Below, piece after piece: positions 15,711 through 24,626 of a stretch of DNA of 64,000 nucleotides. Source of the stretch: Ahniella affigens (GTDB lineage Bacteria; Pseudomonadota; Gammaproteobacteria; Xanthomonadales; Ahniellaceae); the NCBI RefSeq assembly GCF_003015185.1, contig NZ_CP027860.1:2542001-2606000 (forward strand). Direction: 5' to 3'. How positions within the stretch are numbered: the first letter of the stretch is position 1; every line of letters begins with the position of its first letter. The notes below the pieces were generated by a model, which saw only the letters and a program-made list of their open reading frames with translations, ran no database searches and was not told the origin of the DNA. Position numbers and translations under genes: made by a program.

Positions 15711-17989
15711 GACTGCGCCAGTTTGAGCGCGGCATCTAGCACGGTTGCATCGGTTGGCAGAATCAGGTTTGCTGCCGCCGCGAGTGGCGTATAGGTGTCG
15801 TCACCAACCACGCGCACGAGCGGCTTGCCGCCCTGCCCGCCTTCCACAATGGCGGTGATCACGCCCTCGCCAACGCCGGCGCTGCGCCGACCTTCATCGA
15901 GTACCAGAATGCGTGCACAGTCGCGCGCGTGTTTGACGATCGCGTCGCCATTCAGTGGCTGCAGCCACCGCAGGTCAATGACGCGGGTTTTCTTGCCGGT
16001 CTGCTTCTCGACTTCCTTCGCCGCGCGCAGCGCAAACAGCACGCCGTTGCCGAACGTAAAGATCACCATGTCTGTGGCGTCGGGATGATAGACGCGCTCT
16101 TCGCCAAGCGTCATTGCCTGATCCGGACTCGGATACGCCGTCAGCCACTGACCGTCGCCGGCTTCGTACAAGTCTTTCGTCATGTAGAGCGCGATTGGTT
16201 CCAAGAACGCCGTGACCCGGCCATCGACCTTGGCCAGCGCGGTCAGGGTTCGCAGCATGGTGGCGGCGTCGTCACCGCGACTCGGGCAACCCACGATCAG
16301 GCCCGGTATGTCGCGCAACGCCGTCACCGAATTGTCGTTGTGGAAGTGCCCACCAAAACCACGCTGATAGCCGAGGCCGGCCATGCGCATAACCATCGGA
16401 TTGCGATACTGGTTGTTCGAAAAAAACTGGAGCGAGCAGGCCTCGCCGCGGATCTGATCGCAAGCGTTGTGGAAGTACGCGAGGTACTGAATCTCCGGAA
16501 TCGGCAGCATGCCCATGTTCGCAAAACCCTGGGCCAGACCGAGGATGGTCGTCTCATCGAGCAAGGTGTTGAACACCCGATTGCCCTTGAACGACTTGTA
16601 CAAGCCCTTGGTCACCGTATACACACCACCCTTCTGCGCCACGTCCTCGCCGAACAACAGCGTCTCCGGGTACTTGCAGAACAGGTCGTGCAGTGCCTGA
16701 TTGATCTGGATCGCCAAATGACGCGGCGGCTGGTTCTCGGGCAGCTGCTTTTCCGAGCCGAACACGGCCAGACGCTTGTCGGCATAGTCGAATCGGCTCG
16801 CCTCTTTGGCAACCGCTTCCGGCGAATATGGCGCCAGCGGCGCCATCACTTCTTCCTTGCTCATCAGCTTCGGGCGCTGATCCGCTTCGATCGCACCGTC
16901 CATGCAACGCTTGCGGAAACTCTCGTACCAGGCAAGCAGGCTGTCCTTCGTGAACAGACCAGACTGCAGTGCGATTTCTGCCGACCGCAGCAGCGGGTCC
17001 GTTGCCTCAACAGCGAGGAGCTCTTCTAGAGCCCGATATTCGATCTCGAAGTCAGTACCGGCGTGCCCCATGATGCGGGTTGTCTTCAAATGCAGAAACG
17101 TCGGTCGGCGCGTGCTGCGGCAGTGATACACCGCGCGGGCGACTTGCTCGTAGCCTTCGGCCAGGTCCAGGCCGTTGGCGTAGAAGTAGTCGAGGCCGTC
17201 GCGATTCCGGAACGCGTTGCCCACCCAGCCACCCGGCGTCTTGACGGAAATGCCGATGCCATTGTCTTCGCAGACAAACAAGACCGGCGCTGGCAGCTTC
17301 TGATAGGCCGTCCATTGCGCGGTATTGAAGGCACACTGGGCCGTGGCATGGTTGCTCGACGCGTCGCCGAACGAGCAGACCGTGATCGAATCGTCCGGCA
17401 CGGGCAGTTGATGGCCTATGCGGCGCGCAGTTTCGATGGCGACCGCCGTGCCGAGTGCCTTCGGCAGGTGCGACGCAATCGTCGAGGTTTGCGGCAGCAC
17501 CCAAAGTGCCTTGGAGCCCCATACCTTGTGCCGACCGCCCGAGGCCGGATCGTCTTTGCTGGCGGCGAAACTCAGCGCCGAATCCATCACGGGATCCATG
17601 CCCGGTAGCTTGCGGAAGCGTTCGGCCATGAACCCGCCGCTGCGGTAGTGCAAGAAAGCTGGATCCGTGTGCCGAGTCAGGCGCGCGACCATCGCGTTGC
17701 CTTCATGGCCAGACGAGCCGATGGTGTAGTAGACCTTGTTCTGGACGCGCAGGACGCGTGCCATCAGATCGAGATGCCGCGAAATCAGTTGCGACTCGAA
17801 CAACTCCAGAAAATCCCGAGCGCTGAGCAGACTGCCTGGCAATACGGCATCGTCGCCACTTGGCTTCTGCGCGGCCACCGGGCCCACGTAGTTGCGGACA
17901 AACTCCTGGAAGTTCTCGTCACAGACCTTGGCGCGGTTGACGTCTTTCAGGCGGGCGGGAATCGGGTTTGGAATGTGTATGGCAGACAT
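15707..17989 (-). CDS. fused alpha-beta E1 component of a branched-chain 2-oxoacid dehydrogenase
   Basis: A 760-residue thiamine-diphosphate enzyme in which the alpha and beta E1 chains are joined. Residues about 20-395 are E1-alpha: the thiamine-diphosphate motif starts at CSFGDASSNHATAQ and continues to CEDNGIGIS. Residues about 425-760 are E1-beta, with LLFGEDVAQKGGVYTVTKGL and the C-terminal transketolase domain. Such E1 proteins decarboxylate 2-oxoisovalerate and related acids and acylate the E2 lipoyl domain. No E2 or E3 gene is adjacent. The ATG at 17989 (MSAIHIPNPIPARL) is chosen by family length; the reading frame is open for 49 more codons and no clear ribosome-binding site is seen. 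First gene of a three-gene operon. Exact 2-oxoacid substrate uncertain. Confidence 0.88.
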   Translation of the reverse strand: MSAIHIPNPIPARLKDVNRAKVCDENFQEFVRNYVGPVAAQKPSGDDAVLPGSLLSARDFLELFESQLISRHLDLMARVLRVQNKVYYTIGSSGHEGNAMVARLTRHTDPAFLHYRSGGFMAERFRKLPGMDPVMDSALSFAASKDDPASGGRHKVWGSKALWVLPQTSTIASHLPKALGTAVAIETARRIGHQLPVPDDSITVCSFGDASSNHATAQCAFNTAQWTAYQKLPAPVLFVCEDNGIGISVKTPGGWVGNAFRNRDGLDYFYANGLDLAEGYEQVARAVYHCRSTRRPTFLHLKTTRIMGHAGTDFEIEYRALEELLAVEATDPLLRSAEIALQSGLFTKDSLLAWYESFRKRCMDGAIEADQRPKLMSKEEVMAPLAPYSPEAVAKEASRFDYADKRLAVFGSEKQLPENQPPRHLAIQINQALHDLFCKYPETLLFGEDVAQKGGVYTVTKGLYKSFKGNRVFNTLLDETTILGLAQGFANMGMLPIPEIQYLAYFHNACDQIRGEACSLQFFSNNQYRNPMVMRMAGLGYQRGFGGHFHNDNSVTALRDIPGLIVGCPSRGDDAATMLRTLTALAKVDGRVTAFLEPIALYMTKDLYEAGDGQWLTAYPSPDQAMTLGEERVYHPDATDMVIFTFGNGVLFALRAAKEVEKQTGKKTRVIDLRWLQPLNGDAIVKHARDCARILVLDEGRRSAGVGEGVITAIVEGGQGGKPLVRVVGDDTYTPLAAAANLILPTDATVLDAALKLAQS

Positions 17990-18142
17990 GGCGGCGTTTG
18001 ATCGACAACGGAATCCACCATTGTACGATCTGCCCGGAATACGGGTAAGGCGAATTCCGGGCAAGGCCGCCAACACAAACCAAGCCAGACGGCGGCCAAG
18101 CGGCGTATCGTGTGGATGCGCCATCGGCGCACCCAAAGCTCA

Positions 18143-18730
18143 TCACGGAAACAGGTAGTCCTGCTGCCACTGCCCGTCCATCAGCACATAGCATTCGCGC
18201 TCATGCAGGCGAAAACGCGCGCCAAACCAGAATTCCATGCGCTCCGGCAAGACCCGATAACCCGACCAATGCGGTGGTCTCGGCACCGTCTGGCCATCGA
18301 ACCGCTGTTCCACCTCGGCGATTCGATCCTCAAATGTGCTGCGTGCAGGCATCGGCTGCGACTGCTCCGACGCCCAGGCACCGATCTGGCTGCCGCGCGG
18401 TCGCGTCGCAAAATAGGCATCCGCCTCTTCCGGGGTCACTGCTTCGACCAGACCCTCTGCCCGAACTTGCACGCCATCACGGAGCTGCTTCCAGTGAAAA
18501 CACACCGCTGCCCGTGGATGCGCCGCGAGTGCCTGGCCCTTGCGGCTCAAGGTATTGGTGTAAAACACCATGCCCCGGGCATCGAACCCTTTCAGCAGCA
18601 CAACGCGTGAGGACAAACGACCATCGGGATCAAGCGTGGCCACATTCATGGCTTCCGGCTCAGGTTCGCCGGACGCACGGGCTTCGTTGATCAATTGATT
18701 GAACTTTTCGACCAGATCATGAGACAGCAC
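18143..18730 (-). CDS. pdxH: pyridoxamine 5'-phosphate oxidase
   Basis: A 195-residue FMN enzyme that oxidises pyridoxine or pyridoxamine 5'-phosphate to pyridoxal 5'-phosphate, using O2. Family blocks are clear: NVATLDPDGRLSSRVVLLKG and FYTNTLSRKGQAL (FMN binding), ARPRGSQIG-type residues (here TRPRGSQIGAWASEQSQ), and PPHWSGYRVLPERMEFW near the end. The start is GTG at 18730, with GAGGA overlapping the stop of the upstream kinase gene five bases away. It is therefore the likely last gene of the GTPase/kinase operon, although vitamin B6 synthesis has no evident link to it. Confidence 0.93.
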   Translation of the reverse strand: MLSHDLVEKFNQLINEARASGEPEPEAMNVATLDPDGRLSSRVVLLKGFDARGMVFYTNTLSRKGQALAAHPRAAVCFHWKQLRDGVQVRAEGLVEAVTPEEADAYFATRPRGSQIGAWASEQSQPMPARSTFEDRIAEVEQRFDGQTVPRPPHWSGYRVLPERMEFWFGARFRLHERECYVLMDGQWQQDYLFP

Positions 18731-18735
18731 TGCAC

Positions 18736-20286
18736 TTAATCCTCAAGGACAGAAGGCGGACGCGAAGCCTGGCGCACAGCGCGGACAAAGGCTTCGATTT
18801 GAATAGGTTTAGGCAGAAACAGATCGGCGCCAGCCGCGAGCGCCCCGCGCCGGGCTTCGGCATCGGTCTGTGCGGAGATCGCGAGAATCGGCCCAAGGTA
18901 ACCATGCGCACGGAGCTTGAAGCTCGCCACATTGCCAGACAGGCCCGGCAAGTTGAGATCGACGACCACCAGGTCGGGCACCAGGCACTGCGCGCGCTCA
19001 AAGCCCTCATTGGCAGTGACGCTGAGTTCGACGCTGAACCCCAAGTCTTCAAGCAACAGACGGAGCAATTCGCGGAGGTCGGGATCATCGTCGATGACCA
19101 ACGCCGTGCCGCCACTGAGCCACGAGTCCGCTGGCATCGACGTTTGCGTACCGGATGCGTTAGCTGGTCGTCCCACCTGCAAGGACGGCAGGCTGACCGT
19201 AAAAGCGCTGCCCTCGCCCGGCCGTGACCGAAAGTGCATCTGACCATGCATTTGCTCGACCAATCGCCGGCTGATCGACAACCCAAGTCCTGCACCGCGC
19301 TGTCCGGCCGGACCATTGCGATGAAACGGCTTGAAAATACTGTTCACCAACTCTTCGGGAATGCCAATGCCAGTGTCTTCGATCTGCGCCTCGAAGCGCT
19401 GGCCGTTCCAACGCAATTGCACCAGGACACGCCCGCGCGGGGTGAATCGGACGGCATTGGACAACAGATTGATCAGAACTTGCTTGAGCTTGATTTCGTC
19501 GAGACACAGCTCAAGTGGCACCCGCTCGATCTGAAACTCCAGCAACAACCCTTGCTCATCGGCAAGCGGCCCGAACATGATGCGGAGGTCGTCCGCCAAT
19601 GTATGGAGATCGATACGGACGATATTGAGGCGATGCGCCTCGGCTTCTGGCTTGCCGTACTCCAGCAGATTCTCGGCCAGGCCAAAAAGATGCGTCGCAC
19701 CGCGCCTTATCGCGCGCAACGCATATTGCGACTCGCTGTCAGGCTGCAGGCGGCGTTCCAGTAGATGGAGGTACCCGAAGATGGCCGTGAGCGGTGTACG
19801 GAACTCGTGTGACAGCGTGCTTAGAAACGCCGTCTTCAACGCATCAGCCTCTTCCAGTTGGGTCTGCCGACGCTCCAACTCGTGCTTGACTTTACGCAGA
19901 CGGTCGATTGCCTTGCCGCGCTCAGCGCTGGCGAGTTCGGCGTCGTGGCTTTCCTGCTGCTTCTGCCGTTGCTGCTCAAGCTCCATCCGGGCATCGAGCA
20001 GAATCACATCGATCCCATCCGCGCGACCATGCCAATGAACATGCGCCAGACGCTGTCCGGCCAACTCAACAGCCCGGAGTTCACCGCGACCTTGCAGTGG
20101 CATTCCAAGCAACACGTCACGCACCGCTTGCGCCAGCGATTCTGCATCATCGACCCGCCACGCGTTCCGCTGACCTTCGATCCCCAACAGACCGAGCTTT
20201 TGGTCAAATCGCAGAAACAGCGGTTTGGTCTGTTCGAGCAGGATGTCGAACAGCAGCGATTCCAGTTGCGGATCGGTCCCGCTCAT
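18736..20286 (-). CDS. soluble hybrid histidine kinase with C-terminal receiver
   Basis: A 516-residue protein without membrane segments. Residues 1-100 form an unrecognised sensory region, and 101-150 a coiled coil rich in Gln and Glu. HisKA follows with His160 (STLSHEFRTPLTAIFG). The ATPase domain (about 225-370) has an N-box at LINLLSNAVRF and G-boxes at EDTGIGIP and GAGLGLSIS. The C-terminal receiver (about 394-510) has Asp443 in VVDLNLPGLS. The receiver may be an internal relay or a phosphate sink. Its ATG overlaps the GTPase gene stop by four bases (ATGA), so kinase and GTPase are made together. That coupling suggests the kinase senses or is controlled by the GTPase. The partner regulator is perhaps the OmpR-type protein encoded at the head of the region. 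Confidence 0.9.
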   Translation of the reverse strand: MSGTDPQLESLLFDILLEQTKPLFLRFDQKLGLLGIEGQRNAWRVDDAESLAQAVRDVLLGMPLQGRGELRAVELAGQRLAHVHWHGRADGIDVILLDARMELEQQRQKQQESHDAELASAERGKAIDRLRKVKHELERRQTQLEEADALKTAFLSTLSHEFRTPLTAIFGYLHLLERRLQPDSESQYALRAIRRGATHLFGLAENLLEYGKPEAEAHRLNIVRIDLHTLADDLRIMFGPLADEQGLLLEFQIERVPLELCLDEIKLKQVLINLLSNAVRFTPRGRVLVQLRWNGQRFEAQIEDTGIGIPEELVNSIFKPFHRNGPAGQRGAGLGLSISRRLVEQMHGQMHFRSRPGEGSAFTVSLPSLQVGRPANASGTQTSMPADSWLSGGTALVIDDDPDLRELLRLLLEDLGFSVELSVTANEGFERAQCLVPDLVVVDLNLPGLSGNVASFKLRAHGYLGPILAISAQTDAEARRGALAAGADLFLPKPIQIEAFVRAVRQASRPPSVLED

Positions 20287-20786
20287 GCGCCCTGTCTGAG
20301 ATCCTCAGCCAACCTGGTAAACGCCGCCTCGACGCCATCGCCCGTCCGGGCACTGGTTTCAAACACCGGCACGGTCTTGCGCAATTCGGTCAGTGTACCG
20401 GGCAGAATCTCCCAACGATCGATGAGGTCCAGCTTGTTGATCAACACCACACAGGCCGGATCCTGCAACAGCGACTTGGCCTGCATCATCAGGTATAGCG
20501 CCGCGCGCAGCGTGGGCTCGCGCGTGCCGTCGGCAACCAGCATCAGCCCGCTGGCACCACGCAGGTAAGTCTGATTCAGGTGATCAAGCGCGCTCTTGCC
20601 GGCGATATCCCAAATCACCAATTTGCTTGGCCCGGCGGCCGTCTGTACTTCTTTTGAGTCGACCTTGACGCCGACCGTCGTCAAGTATTTTTCGGAAAAC
20701 GTGTTCCGCACGTAGCGCGCCACGAGGCTGGTTTTGCCAACCCCGAAATCACCGAGCAGACAGATCTTGCGCGCGAAATCAGTCAT
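20283..20786 (-). CDS. Ras/Rab-like small GTPase
   Basis: A 167-residue bacterial Ras-superfamily GTPase. G1 is GDFGVGKTS (residues 12-20). The switch I region YLTTVGVKV (34-42) resembles Rab. G3 is WDIAGK (59-64), G4 is NKLD, and G5 is ETSAR. The residue after the G3 glycine is Lys64 instead of the usual catalytic Gln. That predicts slow intrinsic GTP hydrolysis, so control may depend on a partner. There is no lipid-anchor motif, so it is probably recruited by the neighbouring membrane protein. Start and stop each overlap a neighbour by four bases, with the OmpA-like gene upstream and the hybrid kinase downstream. The chosen ATG (20786) sits in that overlap. Confidence 0.9.
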   Translation of the reverse strand: MTDFARKICLLGDFGVGKTSLVARYVRNTFSEKYLTTVGVKVDSKEVQTAAGPSKLVIWDIAGKSALDHLNQTYLRGASGLMLVADGTREPTLRAALYLMMQAKSLLQDPACVVLINKLDLIDRWEILPGTLTELRKTVPVFETSARTGDGVEAAFTRLAEDLRQGA

Positions 20787-22615
20787 GACGGATCGATGAG
20801 CTCCAGGCGAACGTAAGCCGTTCTTTCGCGTATTGTAGCGCGATCGGGGCTGGCCGCCGCCTCCCATTGCAATCCAGGCATCGACAGATCGAGTTCGCGC
20901 CGCAACTCATTGCAGAGCCGGGTCGCACGGGCGAGTTCCAGCCGCAAATTGCCAGTCTCGGCGCCGCTTGGGTCGCTGCCGCCAACGCATTGCACGCGCA
21001 ACGCCTTGGTCTGGCCGGCCCAAGGCTGCAACAAGTCGGGCAGCCCCGCGAGCAACGCAGGCAGTCCATCGATACGATCGGATCGCGCTTGCTCAAAATG
21101 GACAGGCAACGCGGCCAACTCGGCGTTGACCGCAACGATCTGGGCCGGCCAACTATCGGACAAGCCCGTCAAATCAATCGAACGCGACCAGCTGGCCGCC
21201 CGAAGACGCGCACTGGCCGCTTGAATCCAAGGTCGCGGCGCAAACGCTGATAAGCGAACGCGCGTGCCATCAAACTCCGTGTGCAAATCTTCCGGCAACT
21301 CACCCAGATCGCCTAGTTCCGTCGACCAGTCCACTAGCGCGGTGCGAAAATCCAGCTGCTGAACGCCCGGCACACGCCGGCCTTGCTGATGCAACTTGAG
21401 CGCCGCCCGAGCCGGCAGACTGCCGTGAATTTCGGTGCGATCAGCGACTTGGAGAATTTGCAGCGTCGACGGCAGATCGAAGGTGTCCCGAAGGCGCTGC
21501 GCCACGATAGGACCATCGGCCGACACAAACGCTTCTTCATCAAGCGTCAGATCAATCGCATCACCGAGATGGGCCCGAACCACAGGCGCAATCGGCTCTG
21601 CCACGGGATCTCTCAGAACCGTGAACCGAACCGACGACCCGGGCCAGCTGGATCGTGCCAAGACGCGTACGCCTGGCATGTCTTGAAGCTTGGCCTCCAA
21701 AGCATCGAGCCGCCGATCCCAATGCCACAACCAGCCGAGTATCAGCAGTAGCAGCAACAGCAGCCCCGCGCCGAGCCACAGCACGGGTCGCATGGAACGA
21801 TTGTTCGCCGGGACATCGCGAGTGGCTTTCAAATCGGCCGGCGTCAACGCGTCGCGCAGGCCCGGTATCGCCTGCAACTGCGCCGGATCAAGACCGAGTT
21901 GGTCGCCGTAGTCGGCGTGCACCCGTTCCAATCGCGCCGCGAGTTCGGTCTTCAAAGACTCCGGTGGCACGCCCTGGATCCAGGCCGCGAGCTTGGCCTT
22001 TGGCCCACTGAGCACCCAAATCAGATGCTCGCCGACAGTCGCCGACGACAACTCGGCCTGACCTTCGCCAACCGAATCCCGGACAAAATCGCCGATCGCG
22101 GTCAGCATGCCGGCCACCGCATCGGCATCGAGCTCGGCCAATCCAGGCGCCGATTCGCGATCGAGAATCAAGCCCGACTCACGTTGAATCAGGAACAAGT
22201 GATCGACTTGATACAACAAGCTGTGCCGCAACGCGATGGCGGCATAGGACACCCCCAACCGACGCGCTTCCAGACGCCACTTCAAGCCGCGCCACGTCAA
22301 CGAGCTTTCGAAAATGCGGTTCAAATCGCTCGAAACGGCGCGCAAGTACTCGGTGATCGAGCGTCGGATCGCGGGCATGATGACTGGAAACAACGCATCA
22401 ACCAGCTGTTGTCGACGCGCTTGCACCGCACCGCCAAGCGCTTCCGCCACCGGCGTGGCCAACGCTTTCGCCAGTGCATCGGGTTGCTGTTGCTGCGATT
22501 GCTCGATCAGCGCTGGCAGCTGCGCGGGCAAGTCCTGCTGATGGGACTCGAGTGCCGCGAGACGGGCTTGCTCTGAGCCAAGCAGAATGGACTTGAGGCG
22601 CTCAAGCTCGCTCAT
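20783..22615 (-). CDS. trans-envelope protein: cytoplasmic domain, one membrane helix, OmpA-like C-terminus
   Basis: A 610-residue protein. Residues 1-270 are predicted cytoplasmic and contain a block (LVDALFPVIMPAIRRSITEY; then SLTWRGLKWRLEARRLG) that I recall from OmpA-type proteins encoded beside Ras-like GTPases in cyanobacteria and other bacteria. A single helix (277-298, rich in Leu) crosses the membrane. Residues about 300-480 look like two BON-type alpha/beta repeats (DMPGVRVLARSSWPG). Residues about 490-605 resemble a diverged OmpA/Pal peptidoglycan-binding domain (CVGGSDPSGAETGNLRLELA, with the D-x-x-G and N-x-x-L-x-x-x-R-A pattern). It could link the cell wall to the cytoplasmic GTPase. 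ATGA overlap with the GTPase gene. The OmpA and BON calls are moderate. Confidence 0.7.
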   Translation of the reverse strand: MSELERLKSILLGSEQARLAALESHQQDLPAQLPALIEQSQQQQPDALAKALATPVAEALGGAVQARRQQLVDALFPVIMPAIRRSITEYLRAVSSDLNRIFESSLTWRGLKWRLEARRLGVSYAAIALRHSLLYQVDHLFLIQRESGLILDRESAPGLAELDADAVAGMLTAIGDFVRDSVGEGQAELSSATVGEHLIWVLSGPKAKLAAWIQGVPPESLKTELAARLERVHADYGDQLGLDPAQLQAIPGLRDALTPADLKATRDVPANNRSMRPVLWLGAGLLLLLLLILGWLWHWDRRLDALEAKLQDMPGVRVLARSSWPGSSVRFTVLRDPVAEPIAPVVRAHLGDAIDLTLDEEAFVSADGPIVAQRLRDTFDLPSTLQILQVADRTEIHGSLPARAALKLHQQGRRVPGVQQLDFRTALVDWSTELGDLGELPEDLHTEFDGTRVRLSAFAPRPWIQAASARLRAASWSRSIDLTGLSDSWPAQIVAVNAELAALPVHFEQARSDRIDGLPALLAGLPDLLQPWAGQTKALRVQCVGGSDPSGAETGNLRLELARATRLCNELRRELDLSMPGLQWEAAASPDRATIRERTAYVRLELIDPS

Positions 22616-22654
22616 GTCCAGAGTCCGCGTCGTCGCGTCGCGTCAGTGGCCGAC

Positions 22655-23242
22655 TCAGCTCAACTGCCCCAGGTCAAACTGGCCGCGCAGACGCAGCGCC
22701 ACCTCGCCTAACATGGCTGCCAGATCTTCTCGCGATACTTTGTCCTTGCGCAGTTCATCGCGCGTCTGGGTCAGATTGCCGTCGGCCCGATCCGCGCTCT
22801 TTTGCAGCGCCGCCTGCAATTCGGCGAGCGCTTTGCGCAGCCGTTCATCGGCAGCGTTCAGATCGCCACCGACACTCGCAATACTGGCGCTGAGCTCCGT
22901 ACGCTGGGTACGCGCCGCCTGTTGCAGCCGCGATTCCAGATCATCAAGGCTCTGGCCACGGTCCTGAATCTCTTGGCGAAGCGCTTTTTGCAGGCGATCG
23001 AACAGCTCGTCGAGCCGTTTTTCAAGCGCGGCCACTCGGGTTTCGGTGTCGTGCCGCAATCGCTGCGCCTCTTGGTCGAGACGTTCGCTGAGCTCAGTGA
23101 AGCGGCGCTCGTAGTCCCGCATCTGACCGCCGAACAGAATGTCGCGAATCTGATCGACATTTCGATCGGCCGACGCGGCCTGCGCGGGTTCTTCAGCGGG
23201 CTTCTGGTCCTGCTCTTTGGCGTGTGCGTGTGACTTTGACAT
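22655..23242 (-). CDS. long coiled-coil protein heading the GTPase operon
   Basis: A 195-residue, highly charged protein. After a His- and Ala-rich leader, residues about 30-185 form nearly continuous heptads rich in Leu, Glu, Arg and Gln (RDYERRFTELSERLDQEAQR and onward), which predicts an elongated coiled-coil oligomer. There is no signal peptide or membrane segment. The start at 23242 is supported by GGGAG six bases upstream; an open reading to 23338 lacks support. It is 39 bp upstream of the OmpA-like gene on the same strand and probably the first gene of the operon. It may be a scaffold or an effector of the GTPase; this is inferred from position only. Confidence 0.7.
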   Translation of the reverse strand: MSKSHAHAKEQDQKPAEEPAQAASADRNVDQIRDILFGGQMRDYERRFTELSERLDQEAQRLRHDTETRVAALEKRLDELFDRLQKALRQEIQDRGQSLDDLESRLQQAARTQRTELSASIASVGGDLNAADERLRKALAELQAALQKSADRADGNLTQTRDELRKDKVSREDLAAMLGEVALRLRGQFDLGQLS

Positions 23243-23414
23243 GGCGCGCTCCCTGACCCTCATCCCACGACCCTTGCTGGCGAATGGGCGAATAGCCACC
23301 GACCAGCAAGTCCGAATCATGTGGCAGTGGCTCAACACGAGTCATCCAGCACTGCCTCACGCTGAATCGTTCGCGCCGGGCCCGGCACCAACCCGGGCCG
23401 GGCACGAGACGACG

Positions 23415-24119
23415 TTACTTGATTTGTTCGAGCCGATAGCCGTGCTGGTAGACCGCACTCAGCACCCAGCCGTTTTCGCCGCCCATGCCAAGCTTCTTGC
23501 GAAGACGGCTGACATGCGTATCAACCGTGCGCGTGTTCACATCGGCACTCAGATTCCAGACGTTTTCAAGCAACGACTCACGGCTCACGATGCGACCGTG
23601 ACGGCGAAACAGGTAGCACGCCAGATCAAACTCGCGATCAGTCAACTCAATACGCTCGCCTTTGATCGAAATCTGCCGGCGATCGAGGTTGATCTCGTAG
23701 GGTTCGAGCTCTTTGATCCAGGTGTTGTCCTGGACAGCCAAACCGCTACGCCGGAGCACCGCGTTGGTGCGGGCAACGAGCTCGGCCTGCTTGGCCGGCT
23801 TCGGAATATAGTCATCGGCACCGGCCTGCAAACCCGAGACGACGTCTTGCTCGGAAATGCGCGCGGTCAGAAAGATCACCGGCAATTTGCTGTGCGCAGA
23901 TTGGCGAATCCATTCCAACACTTCGAGACCCGAGCCTTCACCCAGGACCCAATCGAGCAGCAGGATGTCAATCGACTCGGCACCGAGTTTGCGGCGGAAG
24001 TCCTTGGTATCCGGAAACCAGCGAACTTGAAAGCCTGCGCCTTCCAACCAGGCCTGATAGAGCTGTGCCTGCTCGGCATCATCTTCCAAGATTCCAACAA
24101 TGACTGAATTTCTGGACAT
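23415..24119 (-). CDS. OmpR/PhoB-type response regulator
   Basis: A 234-residue two-component transcription factor. The receiver domain (about 5-122) has an acidic pair LEDD, phosphate-acceptor Asp56 in DILLLDWVLG, the Thr of FLTARIS, and Lys in YIPKPAK. A winged-helix DNA-binding domain follows (about 135-232: RRQISIKGERIELTDREFDL, then the recognition helix NTRTVDTHVSRLRKKLG). The ATG at 24119 has GGGAG nine bases upstream. It lies 172 bp upstream of the coiled-coil/GTPase/kinase operon on the same strand. The downstream hybrid kinase is the nearest candidate partner, which suggests one signalling unit, but the pairing is inferred. Confidence 0.92.
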   Translation of the reverse strand: MSRNSVIVGILEDDAEQAQLYQAWLEGAGFQVRWFPDTKDFRRKLGAESIDILLLDWVLGEGSGLEVLEWIRQSAHSKLPVIFLTARISEQDVVSGLQAGADDYIPKPAKQAELVARTNAVLRRSGLAVQDNTWIKELEPYEINLDRRQISIKGERIELTDREFDLACYLFRRHGRIVSRESLLENVWNLSADVNTRTVDTHVSRLRKKLGMGGENGWVLSAVYQHGYRLEQIK

Positions 24120-24157
24120 GCACTTGTTCTCCCTCGATTGTCCCAGTTCGTGCCCGC

Positions 24158-24367
24158 TCAGCTGACGACGAAACTGATCTTCATGTTGACGCGCCATTCC
24201 GTGACCTTGCCATCATCAGCGGTCACCACACTCATCTCGTTGATCCAGGCACCCTTGATCAGCTTGACGGTCTTGGCCACCTTCTTGAGGCCTTGTTGAA
24301 CGGCGTCCTCCAAACCCTTCGGCGAGGATGAACTGATTTCGATCACTTTTGCAATGGTTGTTGCCAT
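24158..24367 (-). CDS. dodecin (flavin-storage protein)
   Basis: A 69-residue protein of the dodecin family: MATTIAKVIEISSSSPKGLE opens the typical beta-alpha-beta-beta fold, and AWINEMSVVTADDGKVTEWR carries the Trp and strand residues that stack flavins. Dodecins assemble into hollow dodecamers in the cytoplasm that bind riboflavin, FMN or FAD and buffer free flavin. The ATG at 24367 has GGAGG four bases upstream. The gene is independent of its neighbours, although pdxH and the flavoproteins in this window are flavin users. The 259-bp stretch up to the exosortase gene stop holds no further gene I can see. Confidence 0.9.
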   Translation of the reverse strand: MATTIAKVIEISSSSPKGLEDAVQQGLKKVAKTVKLIKGAWINEMSVVTADDGKVTEWRVNMKISFVVS

Positions 24368-24626
24368 AAGCCCTCCGTCAGTTGTCAAAACACCCTGCTG
24401 TGGCGTCGAGTGTCGCAAAATCAATCCTGCCGGACAATGGCTTAGCGTCGAAAGATCGAAGGGATATGAAGTCTCCCCGCCGATTTGGGCAGCCCGAGTT
24501 GCGACCCATTCCGATTTAGAACAGGTCTTTCACAAACATGAAGTAATGGCCAGGCGAATCAGGCGCCGACAACCTGCGGCAAACTCTGCCGCGTAACCAT
24601 CAGCGGTTCCAGGCGGGAGGCCAGCG

